A stretch of DNA of 60,156 nucleotides from Actinomycetota bacterium (lineage in GTDB: Bacteria; Actinomycetota; Actinomycetes; Actinomycetales; Kineosporiaceae). Of this stretch, positions 8,382 to 19,746 are shown piece by piece. The notes beneath the pieces are model-generated. The model searched no databases and was not told the origin of the DNA. It was given only the letters and a program-made list of their open reading frames with translations. The stretch covers positions 1 to 60,156 of the forward strand of contig JAUPKQ010000067.1 of the NCBI GenBank assembly GCA_030837345.1, read 5' to 3'. Position 1 is the stretch's first letter. Each line of letters starts with the position of its first letter. The position numbers and the translations under genes were made by a program.

Positions 8382-9916
8382 GGTTTCGTCCCTTCACCGG
8401 CCGGGGTGACACCGGCCACGGTCGGAGCAGGGTCGGTCGAGGAGACCTGCTGCATGGTGCGCTCGACCGCCGGGTTGAGGACGTCGAGCACAGGCTTCGG
8501 ATAGACCCCGAGAGCGATGATCACCGCGATCAGCGGGGCGACCACCCACACCTCGCGGACGCTCAGGTCCTTCCAGCCGGAGGCGTACTCCTTGACGGGG
8601 CCGGTGAACATCTTCTGGTAGGTCACGAGGATGTACAGGGCCGCCAGGACCATCCCGACGGTGGCCAGGACGGCGACAGCCGGGTACTTCGTGAACGTGC
8701 CGACCAGGACGAGGAACTCGCTGACGAAGCTCGACATGCCCGGCAGCGCGAGGCTCGACAGACCGGCGAGCAGGAACGACCCGGCGAGCAGCGGCGTGCT
8801 GCGCTGGAGCCCTCCGTAGTCGTCGATCCTCGTCGACCCCCGCCGGGCGGCGAGCATCCCGGCGACGAGGAAGAGCGCCGCCGTCGAGAACCCGTGGTTG
8901 ACCATGTAGAGCGCCGACCCGGACTGGCCGTACGACGTCATCGCGAAGATACCGATCACGATGAATCCGAAGTGCGAGACCGACGTGTAGGCGATCAGCC
9001 GTTTGAGGTCGCTCTGGCCGATCGCGAGCAGGGCGCCGTAGAGCACGGAGACGAGGGCGAGGGCGAGCACGACGGGGGTCGCCCACTTCGACGCCCCGGG
9101 GAAGAGGGGCAGGCACAGGGTGATCATCCCGAAGGTGCCGACCTTGTCGAGGACGCCGACCAGCAGGACGGCGACGCCCGAGGGCGCCTCGGCCGCGGCG
9201 TCCGGCAGCCACGTGTGTACCGGCCACATCGGCGCCTTGACGGCGAAGGCGAAGAAGAAGCCGAGGAACAGCAGCCGCTCGGTGACGTCACTCCCGAACC
9301 TCAGACCCGTGAGGTTCTGGGTGAGGAAGCCGCTGGCACCGCCGGGGCCCTCGAAGTAGAGGGCGATGACAGCCACCAGCATCACCAGGCCGCCGAGAAG
9401 GCTGTAGAGCAGGAACTTCACCGCCGCGTACCGGCGCTGGGCCCCGCCGTACCGCCCGATGAGGAAGTACACAGGGATCAGCATCGCCTCGAAGAGCACG
9501 TAGAACAGGAAGACGTCCCGGGCGGCGAAGACCCCGATCATGAACGTCTCCAGCACGAGGATCAGCCCGTAGAAGGTGGCGGCCCTGCCCTCGACGACCT
9601 CCCTCCACGCCGCGAGGATGCACACCGGCACGAGGATCGTGGACAACGCGACCATCACGAGCGCGATGCCGTCGACCCCGAGGGCGTAGCTCGCCCCGAG
9701 TTGCGGGATCCAGGAATGGGTCTCGGCGAACTGGTACTCGCCCGCTCGAGCGACGTCGAACTGCGTGACCATCGCGACCGTCATCGCGAGGGTGACGAGC
9801 GAGGCGCCGAGGGCGACCCACCGGACCGCTCGGACATCGGTCTTCGGCAGCAGCCAGACGGCGACCGCCCCCAGGAGGGGCAGCAGGCCGATCGTGGTCA
9901 GCCAGGGAAGCGACAT
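8378..9916 (-). CDS. nuoM: NADH-quinone oxidoreductase subunit M
   Basis: A 512-residue proton-translocating subunit with about 14 membrane helices. Recognisable family stretches include FYVLFEAMLIPVYFLIGRYGG, VKAPMWPVHTWLPDAAAEAP and DLKRLIAYTSVSHFGFIVIGIFAM. These hold the conserved membrane Glu and Lys residues of the antiporter-like subunits. The ATG start is followed by a hydrophobic first helix. The gene is 20 bp downstream of nuoL and overlaps nuoN by 4 nt. The C-terminal 30 residues are polar and poorly conserved. Confidence 0.95.
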   Translation of the reverse strand: MSLPWLTTIGLLPLLGAVAVWLLPKTDVRAVRWVALGASLVTLAMTVAMVTQFDVARAGEYQFAETHSWIPQLGASYALGVDGIALVMVALSTILVPVCILAAWREVVEGRAATFYGLILVLETFMIGVFAARDVFLFYVLFEAMLIPVYFLIGRYGGAQRRYAAVKFLLYSLLGGLVMLVAVIALYFEGPGGASGFLTQNLTGLRFGSDVTERLLFLGFFFAFAVKAPMWPVHTWLPDAAAEAPSGVAVLLVGVLDKVGTFGMITLCLPLFPGASKWATPVVLALALVSVLYGALLAIGQSDLKRLIAYTSVSHFGFIVIGIFAMTSYGQSGSALYMVNHGFSTAALFLVAGMLAARRGSTRIDDYGGLQRSTPLLAGSFLLAGLSSLALPGMSSFVSEFLVLVGTFTKYPAVAVLATVGMVLAALYILVTYQKMFTGPVKEYASGWKDLSVREVWVVAPLIAVIIALGVYPKPVLDVLNPAVERTMQQVSSTDPAPTVAGVTPAGEGTKP

Positions 9917-9936
9917 GATTGACTTCCGTGCCCTTC

Positions 9937-11880
9937 TCAGATCCGGACGGCGAGGACGCCGAGAACGACGACGACGACACCGGCCAGGATTGACGCGGCG
10001 TAGGAGCGGACCAGACCGGTCTGCCAGCGGCGCATCCGGCCGCCCAGCCCGCCGACGACGGCCGCGAGGCCGCGGACGGCGCCGTCCACGCCCTTGTTGT
10101 CGACGAACACCAGGGAGCGGGTCAGGTACTGGCCGGGGAGCATGAAGACGGCCTCGTTGACGTCGTCCTGGTAGAGGTCGCGACGGGCGGCCCGGGTGAC
10201 CAGGGAACCGGTCGGTGCGGTCTCGGGAACGGGTGCCGACCAGTACTGCCGCCAGGCGAGGGCGACCCCGCAGGCGACGAGCACCAAGGTGGCGACGATC
10301 AGCACGGTCGCCGGGACGACGGGGGCGTGCTCCTCACCGGTCCCGGTGACGGGCTCCAGCCAGTGCTGGAAACGACCGCCGAGACCGAGGACCGCGCCGA
10401 GACCGACCGACCCGACGGCCAGGATGATCATCGGCCAGGTCATCAGGGCGGGCGACTCGTGCGGCTCGGCCTCGGCCGGCCAGCGCTTGTGCCCGTGGAA
10501 GGTCATGAAGAACAGCCTCGACATGTAGAAGGCCGTGAGGCCGGCGCCGACGAGCGCGGTGCCTCCGAAGACCCAGGGGCGCCAGCCCTCGCCGGTGGCG
10601 AACGCGGTCTCGATGATGCCGTCCTTGCTCCAGAAGCCGGAGAACGGAGGCACCCCGAGGATCGCGAGCCAGCCCGCCGCGAAGGTCAACCAGGTGATCT
10701 TCATGGCGCCGGACAGGCTGCCGAAGCGGCGCATGTCGACGGAGTCATCCATGCCGTGCATCACCGACCCCGCGCCGAGGAACATCCCGGCCTTGAAGAA
10801 CCCGTGGGTCATCAGGTGGAAGATCGCGAAGACGTACCCGACAGGGCCGAGACCCGCGGCGAGCATCATGTACCCGATCTGGGACATCGTCGAGGCCGCG
10901 AGGGCCTTCTTGATGTCGTCCTTCGCGCAGCCGACGACCGCCCCGAACATCAGGGTGATCCCGCCGACGATCACGACGGCCAGCTGGGCGTTCGGCGCAC
11001 CCTCGAAGATCGGGCCGCTGCGGACGACGAGGTAGACGCCCGCGGTCACCATCGTCGCCGCGTGGATCAGGGCGGACACCGGCGTCGGGCCCGCCATCGC
11101 GTCACCGAGCCAGGACTGGAGCGGGAACTGCGCCGACTTGCCGCAGGCCCCGACCAGCAGCGCCAGCCCGATGAAGGTCAGGACACCCTCACCGGCCTTG
11201 CCGGCGTTCGGGAGCACCGTCGCGAAGTCCACGGCCCCGAAGGCCGCGAACATCGCCATGATCGAGACCGAGAGGCCGAGGTCACCGACCCGGTTGACGA
11301 TGAAGGCCTTCTTCGCCGCCGTCGCGAACGCGGGGTTGTGGTTCCAGAACCCGATCAGGAGGTACGAGGCGAGTCCGACACCCTCCCAGCCGACGAACAG
11401 CAACAGGTAGGAGTCCGCGAGGACCAGCAGGAGCATCGACGCGACGAAGAAGTTCAGGTAGGCGAAGAAGCGGCGGCGGTCCGGGTCGTGCTCCATGTAG
11501 GCGACGGAGTAGACGTGGATCAGCGAGCCGACGAAGGTGACGAGCAGCACGAAGGCGACCGAGAGCGGGTCGAGCAGGAGCCCGGCGTCCACCTGGAAGT
11601 CCCCGGCGGGCACCCAGGAGAACAGGTGCAGGGTGCGGGCCCGCTTCTCGGGCTCCAGCCCGAGGAGATCGACGAAGAGGAGGGCGCCCCAGGCGAACGA
11701 CGCCCAGGAGGCGAGAACACCGAGCCAGTGCCCCCAGCGGTCGGTACGACGACCACCGAGCAGCAGGATCGCGGAGCCCAGCAGCGGAATGGCGACGAGG
11801 GCCCACGCTCCGGTCTGCACGATCCCGCCGGCGGCCTCGAAACCGGCGCGCCCGGCGTCGGCGGCGAGGGAGAAATTCAC
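9937..11880 (-). CDS. nuoL: NADH-quinone oxidoreductase subunit L
   Basis: A 647-residue distal membrane subunit of complex I. The diagnostic region [20 protein letters not shown] is visible, followed by [21 protein letters not shown] and the [19 protein letters not shown] helix. The long C-terminal extension (about residue 530 onward), with a polar amphipathic stretch and a final hydrophobic helix, fits the lateral helix of NuoL that clamps NuoM and NuoN. It lies 12 bp after nuoK and 20 bp before nuoM, all in one operon. No truncation or frameshift is seen. Confidence 0.95.
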   Translation of the reverse strand: MNFSLAADAGRAGFEAAGGIVQTGAWALVAIPLLGSAILLLGGRRTDRWGHWLGVLASWASFAWGALLFVDLLGLEPEKRARTLHLFSWVPAGDFQVDAGLLLDPLSVAFVLLVTFVGSLIHVYSVAYMEHDPDRRRFFAYLNFFVASMLLLVLADSYLLLFVGWEGVGLASYLLIGFWNHNPAFATAAKKAFIVNRVGDLGLSVSIMAMFAAFGAVDFATVLPNAGKAGEGVLTFIGLALLVGACGKSAQFPLQSWLGDAMAGPTPVSALIHAATMVTAGVYLVVRSGPIFEGAPNAQLAVVIVGGITLMFGAVVGCAKDDIKKALAASTMSQIGYMMLAAGLGPVGYVFAIFHLMTHGFFKAGMFLGAGSVMHGMDDSVDMRRFGSLSGAMKITWLTFAAGWLAILGVPPFSGFWSKDGIIETAFATGEGWRPWVFGGTALVGAGLTAFYMSRLFFMTFHGHKRWPAEAEPHESPALMTWPMIILAVGSVGLGAVLGLGGRFQHWLEPVTGTGEEHAPVVPATVLIVATLVLVACGVALAWRQYWSAPVPETAPTGSLVTRAARRDLYQDDVNEAVFMLPGQYLTRSLVFVDNKGVDGAVRGLAAVVGGLGGRMRRWQTGLVRSYAASILAGVVVVVLGVLAVRI

Positions 11881-11892
11881 GTTTCGCCCCTC

Positions 11893-12192
11893 TCAGTACT
11901 TCAGCAGGTTCGCGTCGTCGACCGAGGCCGAGCGGCGGGTACGGAAGATGGACATGATGATCGCGAGCCCGACGACGACCTCGGCCGCGGCGACGAGCAT
12001 GACGAACAGCGCGATCACCTGGCCGTCGATGTCACCGGACTGCCGCGCGAACGTGACGAACGCGAGGTTCGTCGCGTTGAGCATCAACTCGATGCCCATG
12101 AAGACGATGATCGCGTTACGGCGGACGAGGACGGTCGCCGCCCCGATCGAGAACAGCACCGCCGACAGGTACAACCACCAGACGGGACTCAC
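11893..12192 (-). CDS. nuoK: NADH-quinone oxidoreductase subunit K
   Basis: A 99-residue membrane subunit with three helices, the standard size. Family features are [31 protein letters not shown], which contains the conserved membrane Glu of helix 2, and a second acidic position in [13 protein letters not shown] of helix 3. Both glutamates are part of the proton path in known complex I. The start overlaps the nuoJ stop by 4 nt (12189-12192). Confidence 0.95.
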   Translation of the reverse strand: MSPVWWLYLSAVLFSIGAATVLVRRNAIIVFMGIELMLNATNLAFVTFARQSGDIDGQVIALFVMLVAAAEVVVGLAIIMSIFRTRRSASVDDANLLKY

Positions 12193-13127
12193 GCTTGCTC
12201 ACCCTCTCGATCTGCCTCGCGGTCCGTGCGATCGGCCGCCGCCGTCCCGTCGGTGACCGTCTCGTCCGTGACCGTCTCGTCCGTGGACGTCTCGTCCGTG
12301 GACGTCTCGTCCGTCAGGCTGTCCCCGGCGGGGGTGACCCCGGCGGGGGTGTCCCCGGCGGTCACCTCCCCGAGAGGGCTCCGCAGCTCGGCGTCGACCG
12401 ATCTCGTCTCGTCGAACCGGTCGGACGCGGAGGTGACCTGTCCACGGGCGGTGAGGACACGCGAGATGGACAGTTCGCTCGGGGTGCCGTCCGGCAGAAG
12501 GGCCGGGACGTCGACCGCGTTGTTCCGCGCGAACACGCCGGGTGCGGGCAGCGGGGCCTTGACCGCGCCTTCCCGGATGCGTTTGACGGACAGCTCGCGT
12601 TGGGTCGGCCTGGGGACCAGTCGCTCGCGGTGGGCGAGGACCATCGCCCCGAGAGCGGCGGTGATCAGGAGGGCACCGGTCACCTCGAAGGCCCACACGT
12701 AGCCACCGAAGATCTCCGCGGCGATCGCGCTGACGTTGCCGGATCCGCTGACCTCGCCGAGCCCCCGGGGAGCGCCGAGGGTCACCTGGCTGATGACGCC
12801 GATGAGCAGGGCGGCCGTTCCGAGACCGAGGAGGGCCGCGACCACCCGCTGACCCTTGATCGTCTCGATCAGGGAGTCCGCGGAGTCGACGCCGACCAGC
12901 ATGATCACGAAGACGAACAGCATCATGACGGCGCCGGTGTAGACGAAGATCTGCACGCCGCCGAGGAAGGGGGCCTCCTGGCCGAAGTACGTGACACCGA
13001 GGCCGACCATCACGATCGCCATCGCCAGGGCCGCGTGGACCGCCTTCTTGGCGAACAGCAACCCCATCGCCCCGACGATCATGATCGGGGCCAGCACCCA
13101 GAAGAGGATGCCCTCGCCAACGCTCAT
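12189..13127 (-). CDS. nuoJ: NADH-quinone oxidoreductase subunit J with repeat-rich tail
   Basis: A 312-residue subunit. The first 170 residues carry five membrane helices and the motif [26 protein letters not shown], which includes the helix 3 pi-bulge segment of NuoJ. The remaining 140 residues are hydrophilic and end in (S/V)TDET repeats encoded by a 15-bp tandem repeat, then an acidic/basic stretch. The ATG at 13127 overlaps the nuoI stop as ATGA, which decides the start against a much longer open frame upstream. The tail should lie outside the membrane; its length and repeats suggest it is not needed for proton translocation. Confidence 0.93.
   Translation of the reverse strand: MSVGEGILFWVLAPIMIVGAMGLLFAKKAVHAALAMAIVMVGLGVTYFGQEAPFLGGVQIFVYTGAVMMLFVFVIMLVGVDSADSLIETIKGQRVVAALLGLGTAALLIGVISQVTLGAPRGLGEVSGSGNVSAIAAEIFGGYVWAFEVTGALLITAALGAMVLAHRERLVPRPTQRELSVKRIREGAVKAPLPAPGVFARNNAVDVPALLPDGTPSELSISRVLTARGQVTSASDRFDETRSVDAELRSPLGEVTAGDTPAGVTPAGDSLTDETSTDETSTDETVTDETVTDGTAAADRTDREADREGEQA
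12255..12314. repeat. 15-bp tandem repeat in the nuoJ tail (4 units)
   Basis: Four in-frame units starting at 12255, 12270, 12285 and 12300, each containing GTCTCGTCCGT, encode (S/V)TDET on the minus strand. The first two and last two units differ by one substitution pattern, as if duplicated in two steps. A related 15-bp repeat with GTCTCGTCC lies in nuoC. Confidence 0.85.
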
Positions 13128-13723
13128 CGCTCTTCTCCCGTGTCCCCGGTCGTCGCCCGGGCCTTCGCCCACGTCTCCTGCTCGGGGGACGCCTCGGTGA
13201 CCCGCCCGGCGTAGTAGTCCCTCTCGGTCGTGCCCGGGGCCATCGGGTGGGGCGCGGGGACCATGCCGGGCTGGGGCTCGGCGAGGAGGTCCTTCTTCTC
13301 GTAGATCAGGCCGGTCCGGCTCGGACCGGTGAGCTCGTAGAAGTTGGTCATCGTCAGCGCGCGGGTCGGACAGGCCTCGATGCAGAGCCCGCAGAGAATG
13401 CAGCGCAAGTAGTTGATCTGGTAGACGCGGCCGTACCGCTCCCCCGGGGAGTAACGCTCCTCCTCGGTGTTGTCGGCGCCCTCGACGTAGATGGCATCCG
13501 CCGGGCAGGCCCACGCGCACAGCTCGCAGCCGATGCACTTCTCCAGCCCGTCCGGGTGGCGGTTCAGCTGGTGCCGCCCGTGGAAACGCGGCTGGGTGGG
13601 GACCTTTTGCTCCGGGTACTGCTCGGTGACCATCTCCGTGAACATGGTCCGGAAGGTCACCCCGAATCCCGCGACCGAGGCGAAGAGCCCCGGCTCGGTC
13701 TCGCGGTCGGCCCGGTCAGCCAC
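13124..13723 (-). CDS. nuoI: NADH-quinone oxidoreductase subunit I (two 4Fe-4S clusters)
   Basis: A 199-residue ferredoxin-type subunit that carries clusters N6a and N6b in the hydrophilic arm, passing electrons from NuoG to NuoB. Two complete CxxCxxCxxxCP motifs are visible, [12 protein letters not shown] and [12 protein letters not shown]. The N-terminal amphipathic segment [17 protein letters not shown] fits the peripheral membrane helix. A polar C-terminal extension of about 45 residues follows the fold. It overlaps nuoJ by 4 nt and nuoH by 8 nt. Confidence 0.95.
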   Translation of the reverse strand: MADRADRETEPGLFASVAGFGVTFRTMFTEMVTEQYPEQKVPTQPRFHGRHQLNRHPDGLEKCIGCELCAWACPADAIYVEGADNTEEERYSPGERYGRVYQINYLRCILCGLCIEACPTRALTMTNFYELTGPSRTGLIYEKKDLLAEPQPGMVPAPHPMAPGTTERDYYAGRVTEASPEQETWAKARATTGDTGEER

Positions 13724-15119
13724 CGTGCACCTCCTCGTCGTCCGAAGTCGCTTCCGCCTCGACGTCCCGGGCGGGAACCGTCGCCCGGCCCGCCAGAACC
13801 GGTCCGGCGCTGCGGCGGACCGTCTGGCCGGGCATCGGCGGCACAGGGTACCCGCCCTCGAAGGGATCGAGCTCGGGGCCGTACACCAGGCGCCTCGCCT
13901 CGTCCGCCTGCTCCTCCGCGCGGCCCTGCAGGAGATAGCCGGTGAAGGCGATCCCCAGCACCACCACGAGCCCGGCGAGCAGCAGGTACCGCTGTCCGTC
14001 GGTCACCTGCTGGGTGCGCAGGGCCCGGATGAACGAGACTGCCATGATCCAGACCAGGCCCGCGGGGATGAGGAACTTCCAGCCGAAGCGCATGAACTGG
14101 TCGTAGCGGAGGCGGGGAAGCGTCCCTCGCAGCCAGACGAAGACGAAGAAGAAGCAGAAGACCTTGAGGATGAACCACAGCATCGGCCACCAGCCGGTGT
14201 TGAGGACACCGTCACCGATCGCCGACAGCGGCCACGGGGCCCGCCAGCCCCCGAGGAACAACGTGGTCGCGATCCCGGACACCGTCAGGAGATTGATGTA
14301 CTCGGCGAGAAAGAACATCATGAACTTCGCGCCGGAGTACTCGGTGTGGAAGCCGCCGACGAGCTCGCCCTCCGCCTCGGGAAGGTCGAAGGGGGCCCTG
14401 TTCGTCTCACCGACCATCGCGATGCAGTAGATGACGAAGGCGACCGGCAGCTGGAGCGCGTACCAGGACGGAAGGTCGACCGTGGTGCCGAACAGCGTCG
14501 CCCGCCCTCCGGAGGCCTGGGCGGCGACGATCGACGACGTCGACATCGACCCGGCGTAGAGGAAGACGCTGATCAGCGCCAGTCCCATCGCGATCTCGTA
14601 CGAGATCACCTGTGCCGACGAGCGCAGCCCCCCGAGCAGCGGGTAGGTCGAGCCCGACGACCATCCGCCGAGCACGATCCCGTAGACACCGACCGCGGCG
14701 ACGGCGAGGACGAACAGCACGGCGACCGGCAGGTCCGTCATCTGGAGCGGGGTCGTGATGTTCGTGAAGGGGATCTTCGCCGCCGGCCCGAACGGGATGA
14801 CGGTGAAGGCGAGGAAGCACGTGATCGCCGAGACGACGGGCGCCCCGAAGAACACGATCCGGTCGGAGGCCTTCGGGATGATGTCCTCCTTGAGGAGGAG
14901 CTTCACACCGTCGGCGACGCTCTGGAACAGGCCGAAGGGGCCGGTGCGGTTCGGACCGGGCCGGGACTGCATCCGGGCGACGATCCGCCGCTCCCCCCAG
15001 ATCGCCAGGATCGTGGCGACGAGCAGGAAGACGAAGACGAACAGCGCCTTGCCGAGGACCACCCAGATGGTGTCCTGGCTGAAGTCGGCCGCCGGGTTCT
15101 CTGCGAGGTGCCGCATCAT
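13716..15119 (-). CDS. nuoH: NADH-quinone oxidoreductase subunit H
   Basis: A 467-residue membrane subunit that forms much of the quinone chamber. Diagnostic segments include [33 protein letters not shown] near the N-terminus, [21 protein letters not shown] in the cytoplasmic loop with its conserved glutamates, and [23 protein letters not shown] near the end. About 75 hydrophilic residues follow the last helix, longer than in E. coli. The start overlaps the nuoG stop as ATGA (15116-15119). Confidence 0.95.
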   Translation of the reverse strand: MMRHLAENPAADFSQDTIWVVLGKALFVFVFLLVATILAIWGERRIVARMQSRPGPNRTGPFGLFQSVADGVKLLLKEDIIPKASDRIVFFGAPVVSAITCFLAFTVIPFGPAAKIPFTNITTPLQMTDLPVAVLFVLAVAAVGVYGIVLGGWSSGSTYPLLGGLRSSAQVISYEIAMGLALISVFLYAGSMSTSSIVAAQASGGRATLFGTTVDLPSWYALQLPVAFVIYCIAMVGETNRAPFDLPEAEGELVGGFHTEYSGAKFMMFFLAEYINLLTVSGIATTLFLGGWRAPWPLSAIGDGVLNTGWWPMLWFILKVFCFFFVFVWLRGTLPRLRYDQFMRFGWKFLIPAGLVWIMAVSFIRALRTQQVTDGQRYLLLAGLVVVLGIAFTGYLLQGRAEEQADEARRLVYGPELDPFEGGYPVPPMPGQTVRRSAGPVLAGRATVPARDVEAEATSDDEEVHGG

Positions 15120-17692
15120 GCCCCCTTCACGGTGTCGGCAGCGGCGTCCGTGCCGGTGCCGTCCGAGGACGCCGCCGCCAGGGTGACGACGGCTCCCGCG
15201 TCGACCCCGAGCGTCCCCCGCACGGTAGCGCCCGTCGAGTTCGCCGGGAGCCAGACCACACGGTCGGGCATCTCGGTGATCACGACGGGACGGGTGATCG
15301 TCCCGCGTCCGGAGGACACGGCGAGAAGGCCGCCGTCCGCGAGCCCGATCTCCGCCGCGGTGGTGGCGGACAGGCGGGCCACCGCGGGGTGGGCGGTTGC
15401 GGCGAGATGGGGCTCGCCGTCCTGGAGACGACCGCGGTCGAGCAGGAGATGCCAGGTCGAAAGGACAGCCTCCCCGGCGGCGGGTCGCGGCGGTGCGGCC
15501 GCGGGGACGTCGGGCGCCGGGAGCGTCTCGCCGTCCCAGACGTCGAGGGCGGCGAGTTCGGCGCGGATCTGGTCGACGCTCCTCGCGCCGAGGGGCACGT
15601 CGAGCAGGTCCGCCAGACCGTCGAGCACGCGGTGGTCGGACATCGCGTTCGAGGTCAGCGCCGCCGGGAACGTGCGCCAGCGGCCCTCCCAGTCGACGAA
15701 GGTGCCCGCCTTCTCGGCGACCGGGGCGACCGGCAGGACGACGTCCGCCCGCGAGGTCACCTCGCTCACCCGCTGTTCCAGGCTGACGAGGAACCCGACG
15801 GCGTCCAGAGCGGCGAGGGCCGCCTCCGGGTCGGGGAGGTCGGCCGGGTCGAGGCCGCCGACGACGAGCGCGGACAGCTCACCGGCCGCCGCGGCCGCCA
15901 GCATCGCGGTGGTGTCACGACCGGCCTCCGCCGGCACGCCGTCGATGTCCCAGGCCGCCGCGACGTCCACGCGGGCCTGCGGGACGGCGACCGGACGCCC
16001 TCCGGGCAGCAGGCCCGGCAGCGCCCCCGCCTCGACCGCTCCGCGTTCGCCCGCCCGGCGCGGGATCCACGCGAGCCGGGCGCCGGAGGAGGCCGCGAGC
16101 CGGACGAGGGCCGACAGGGTGCCGGGAGTCGCCGCGGCGCGCTCACCGACCAGGATGACGGCGCCGGGGCGGGCGAGGTCGGCGGTGACGGTCCCGACCT
16201 CGGGCAATCCGTCGACGACGGCCCGGACGACCTCGGCCTCGGTGCCGGGTGCCGCCGGGACGAGCCGGGCGGAGAGCTTGCGAAGGCCCCGGGTCGGCCA
16301 CGGTGCGACCGCGTGCACGGTGAGGGTGCCCCGGGTGACGGCCTTCCGGAGGCGCAGGAAGACGATCGGCGACTCCTCCTCGGGCTCGAACGCGACGAGC
16401 AGGACGGCGGGGGCCGCCTCGAGGTCGGCGTACGTCACGCCCATCCCCGATCCCGCGACCGCGTGGGCGAGGAAGGCCTCCTCCTCGGCGGAGTGGGGCC
16501 GGGCCCGCAGGTCGACGTCGTTCGTCCCGAGGACGGTCCGGGCGAACTTGCCGTACGCGTAGGCGTCCTCGACGGTCACCCGGCCGCCGGTGAGAACCCC
16601 GGCGCCCCGCGCGTCCCTGGCGGCGGCCAGCCCGTGGGCGGCGGCCTCCAGAGCCTCGGTCCAGGACGCCGTCCGCAGCTCGCCGGAGTCGGCGTCGCGG
16701 ACGAGGGGGTGCGTCAGCCGGTCGGCCCCGGAGGCGTAGGTGAACGCCCAGCGGCCCTTGTCGCAGTTCCAGTCCTCGTTCACCGCCGGATCCTCGAGCG
16801 CGAGGCGTCGGGTGACCGTGTTGCGCCGGTGGTCGACGCGCAACCCGCAGCCCGAGGCGCAGTGCTCGCACACGCCCGGGGTCGAGACGAGGTCGAACGG
16901 GCGCGCCCGGAACCGGTAGGCGGCCCCGGTCAGGGCCCCGACCGGGCAGATCTGCACGATGTTGCCGGAGAAGTAGGAGTTGCCGGAGAAGGAGAACTCC
17001 AGCTCCTCACCGCTCGCGTCGGTCTCGAACCCGAGGATCTCCGGCGAGAAGGTGCCGATCTGCTGCTGGGCGCCGCGCTTCTGGAGATCGATGAAGGGAT
17101 CTCCGGCGATCTCCTTGGAGAAACGGGTGCACCGCTGGCAGAGCACGCAGCGCTCACGGTCGAGCAGCACCTGCGCCGAGACACGGACCGGCTTGGGGAA
17201 CGTCCGCTTGGTCTCGGTGAAGCGACTCGTCGCCTGCCCGTTCGCCATCGCCTGGTTCTGCAGCGGGCACTCGCCGCCCTTGTCGCAGACCGGACAGTCG
17301 AGCGGGTGGTTGATCAGCAGAAGCTCGATGATCCCGCGCTGGGCCTTCTCGGCGACGGGCGAGGAGTACTGCGTCCGGACGACCATGCCCGCCGTCGCCT
17401 CAAGGGTGCAGGAGCTCTGCGGCTTGGGCATCGGGCGGAGCGACCCGTCCGGGCCGGGGGTGGCGACCTCGACGAGACACTGACGGCACGCACCGGCCGG
17501 TGAGAGCAGGGGGTGGTCGCAGAAGCGCGGGATGACGATCCCGAGCTCCTCCGCCGCCCGGATCACCAGGGTGCCCTTCGGCACGCTCACCTGGACGTCG
17601 TCGATCGTCACGGTGATGAGGTCGGACGCTGCCGGCGGCCGGGGGGCGTCCGGCCCCGTGGCGCCGGCCGACGGGTTCGCGGTCACGGTCAT
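15116..17692 (-). CDS. nuoG: NADH-quinone oxidoreductase subunit G
   Basis: An 858-residue, 75-kDa-type subunit. The N-terminal ferredoxin domain has the 2Fe-2S N1b ligands ([19 protein letters not shown] and a later Cys). Further cluster sites are [17 protein letters not shown] and [12 protein letters not shown]. The extra N7 cluster set is also complete: CEHCASGC, then 27 residues, then Cys. The rest is a degenerate molybdopterin-oxidoreductase domain that no longer needs the cofactor. N7 is a feature of some bacterial complexes, including E. coli and Thermus. It overlaps nuoH by 4 nt and nuoF by one base (TGATG). Confidence 0.95.
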   Translation of the reverse strand: MTVTANPSAGATGPDAPRPPAASDLITVTIDDVQVSVPKGTLVIRAAEELGIVIPRFCDHPLLSPAGACRQCLVEVATPGPDGSLRPMPKPQSSCTLEATAGMVVRTQYSSPVAEKAQRGIIELLLINHPLDCPVCDKGGECPLQNQAMANGQATSRFTETKRTFPKPVRVSAQVLLDRERCVLCQRCTRFSKEIAGDPFIDLQKRGAQQQIGTFSPEILGFETDASGEELEFSFSGNSYFSGNIVQICPVGALTGAAYRFRARPFDLVSTPGVCEHCASGCGLRVDHRRNTVTRRLALEDPAVNEDWNCDKGRWAFTYASGADRLTHPLVRDADSGELRTASWTEALEAAAHGLAAARDARGAGVLTGGRVTVEDAYAYGKFARTVLGTNDVDLRARPHSAEEEAFLAHAVAGSGMGVTYADLEAAPAVLLVAFEPEEESPIVFLRLRKAVTRGTLTVHAVAPWPTRGLRKLSARLVPAAPGTEAEVVRAVVDGLPEVGTVTADLARPGAVILVGERAAATPGTLSALVRLAASSGARLAWIPRRAGERGAVEAGALPGLLPGGRPVAVPQARVDVAAAWDIDGVPAEAGRDTTAMLAAAAAGELSALVVGGLDPADLPDPEAALAALDAVGFLVSLEQRVSEVTSRADVVLPVAPVAEKAGTFVDWEGRWRTFPAALTSNAMSDHRVLDGLADLLDVPLGARSVDQIRAELAALDVWDGETLPAPDVPAAAPPRPAAGEAVLSTWHLLLDRGRLQDGEPHLAATAHPAVARLSATTAAEIGLADGGLLAVSSGRGTITRPVVITEMPDRVVWLPANSTGATVRGTLGVDAGAVVTLAAASSDGTGTDAAADTVKGA

Positions 17693-18996
17693 CAGGCGAA
17701 GGCTTCCTCGAAGAGGGTGGATCGGGACGGGTCGAACGGGCAGCCGCCCTGGGCCAGGTGGGCGAGGTACTCGTCGCGGAAGTGCTGGATCGACGACGTG
17801 ATCGGGCTGGTCGCCCCGTCACCGAGGGCGCAGAACGCGCGCCCGAGGATGTTGTCGCAGATGTCGAGCAGCTTCGCGAGGTCCTCCTCGCTCCCCTGCC
17901 CGGCCTCAAGCCGCTTCAGGACCTGGGCGAGCCAGTAGGTCCCCTCACGGCAGGGGGTGCACTTGCCGCACGACTCGTGCTTGTAGAACTCCGTCCACCG
18001 CAGCACGGCCCGGACGACGCACGTCGTGTCGTCGAAGATCTGCAGGGCACGGGTCCCGAGCATCGACCCGGCGGCACCGACCGACTCGAAGTCGAGCGGG
18101 ACGTCGAGGTGCTTGCCGGTGAAGATCGGCGTCGACGAGCCGCCCGGCGTCCAGAACTTCAGTTCGTGGCCGCGCCGGATGCCGCCCGCCATCGCCAGAA
18201 GCTCACGCAACGTGATGCCGAGGGGAGCCTCGTACTGGCCGGGCCGGTTGACGTGCCCGGACAGCGAGAAGATGCCGAACCCGCTCGACCGGTCCGTCCC
18301 CATGCTCTTGAACCAGCCAGCGCCTCGGCCGACGATCGAGGGCACGCTCGCGATCGACTCGACGTTGTTCACCACCGTGGGCCGGGCGTACAGACCGGCG
18401 ACGGCGGGGAAGGGCGGTTTGAGCCGGGGCTGACCGCGCCGTCCCTCCAGCGAGTCGAGCAGGGCGGTCTCCTCGCCGCAGATGTACGCGCCCGCTCCGG
18501 CGTGCACGACGATGTCGAGGTCGAAACCGCTCCCGAGGATGTTCTCCCCCAGGTACCCGGCGGCCTTCGCCTCGGCGACGGCGCCGAGCAGCCGCCGGTA
18601 GACGTGGACGACCTCGCCCCGCAGGTAGATGAAGGCCTTGTGGCAGCCGATCGCGTAGCTCGTGATGATCGCGCCCTCGATCAGGGTCTGCGGCGAGGCC
18701 ATCAGCAGCGGGATGTCCTTGCAGGTGCCCGGCTCGGACTCGTCGGCGTTGACGACGAGGTAGCGGGGACCACCGTCGGGCTTGGGCAGGAAGCTCCACT
18801 TCAGGCCGGTGGGGAACCCGGCCCCGCCGCGCCCGCGCAGCCCGGAGTCCTTCACCGCGGCGAGGACGTCGGCCGCCGGCATCGCGAGGGCCTTGCGGAG
18901 CGCCTCGTACCCGCCGTTTCGTTCGTAGGTCTTCCTCGACCAGGAGTGGGGCTCGTCCCAGAACGCCGTGAGGATCGGCGTGAGCGTCGTGGTCAC
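17692..18996 (-). CDS. nuoF: NADH-quinone oxidoreductase subunit F (FMN/NADH site)
   Basis: A 434-residue subunit that oxidises NADH through FMN and cluster N3. The flavin/NADH glycine-rich loop is [16 protein letters not shown]. The 4Fe-4S ligands are [12 protein letters not shown] plus the Cys in [13 protein letters not shown]. The acidic NADH-binding stretch [12 protein letters not shown] is also present. Length and order are normal. It overlaps nuoE by 4 nt (18993-18996), in keeping with their tight functional pairing. Confidence 0.96.
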   Translation of the reverse strand: MTTTLTPILTAFWDEPHSWSRKTYERNGGYEALRKALAMPAADVLAAVKDSGLRGRGGAGFPTGLKWSFLPKPDGGPRYLVVNADESEPGTCKDIPLLMASPQTLIEGAIITSYAIGCHKAFIYLRGEVVHVYRRLLGAVAEAKAAGYLGENILGSGFDLDIVVHAGAGAYICGEETALLDSLEGRRGQPRLKPPFPAVAGLYARPTVVNNVESIASVPSIVGRGAGWFKSMGTDRSSGFGIFSLSGHVNRPGQYEAPLGITLRELLAMAGGIRRGHELKFWTPGGSSTPIFTGKHLDVPLDFESVGAAGSMLGTRALQIFDDTTCVVRAVLRWTEFYKHESCGKCTPCREGTYWLAQVLKRLEAGQGSEEDLAKLLDICDNILGRAFCALGDGATSPITSSIQHFRDEYLAHLAQGGCPFDPSRSTLFEEAFA

Positions 18997-19697
18997 GACT
19001 GGCCCTTCTGCTTCGTGCCGTCGACCGGCGTCGTCCCGGCACCGGGGTCCGGCGCCGTCCAGCCCTCGCGGCGGGCGAGCAGGGTGCCCTGGAGGGAGGC
19101 CGGACCGGCGCCGACACCCTCGTTCTCGTGGCCGTCGAGGAATCCGGCGAGCACCCGGGAAGCCTCCTTGAAGGTGTGGACCTTCGCGGCGCCACGGGTG
19201 GGCACGACCGCTTCGCCGGCACGCAATTTGTCGACGATCGCCTTGGCGCTGCCCGGGGTCTGGTTGTCGAAGAACTCCCAGTTGACCATCACGACGGGCG
19301 CGTAGTCACAGCCAGCGTTGCACTCGACGCGCTCGAGGGTGATCGTGCCGTCCCCGGTTGTCTCGTCGTGACCGCTCCCGAGGTTCTTCTCCAGGGTCTC
19401 GAAGATCGCGTCGCCGCCCATGACGGCGCAGAGGGTGTTCGTGCAGACCCCGACCGTGTACGTCCCGTTGGGACGGCGCTTGAACTGCGTGTAGAACGTG
19501 GCGACGGCGGCGACCTCGGCCGGGGTCAGATCGAGCGTCCGCGCGCAGAACGCGATGCCGTCCGGGCTGATGTAGCCCTCCTCGCTCTGCACGAGGTGAA
19601 GCATCGGCAGCAGCGCCGAACGGGCGACCGGATACCGTTCCATGATCTGGTGGGCGTCGGCGGTCAGCCGTTCGGTGACGTCGGCGGTCAGCGGCAT
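18993..19697 (-). CDS. nuoE: NADH-quinone oxidoreductase subunit E (2Fe-2S)
   Basis: A 234-residue thioredoxin-fold subunit with cluster N1a. Ligands are visible as VCTNTLC (C-x4-C) and VECNAGCDYAPVV (C-x3-C). The N-terminal helical domain has the usual AHQIMERYPVARSALLPMLHLVQSEEGYI pattern. The C-terminal 40 residues are low in complexity and beyond the conserved fold. It follows nuoD by 49 bp, the longest gap inside the core operon apart from the nuoA-nuoB gap, and overlaps nuoF. Confidence 0.95.
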   Translation of the reverse strand: MPLTADVTERLTADAHQIMERYPVARSALLPMLHLVQSEEGYISPDGIAFCARTLDLTPAEVAAVATFYTQFKRRPNGTYTVGVCTNTLCAVMGGDAIFETLEKNLGSGHDETTGDGTITLERVECNAGCDYAPVVMVNWEFFDNQTPGSAKAIVDKLRAGEAVVPTRGAAKVHTFKEASRVLAGFLDGHENEGVGAGPASLQGTLLARREGWTAPDPGAGTTPVDGTKQKGQS

Positions 19698-19746
19698 CAG
19701 TGATCGACTCCTGCCATCTCGTGCTGGGTCATCTGGTCACGGCAGG

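Noticed and set aside
12255-12314. A possible CRISPR array
   Set aside because: Fifteen-bp direct tandem repeats with no spacers, in frame within nuoJ. The other tandem repeats in the window are of the same kind.
13491-16562. A 1023-codon plus-strand open frame opposite nuoI, nuoH and nuoG
   Set aside because: It is rich in Arg, Pro and Ser with no domain pattern and lies fully antisense to conserved complex I genes. Such frames arise from high third-position GC.
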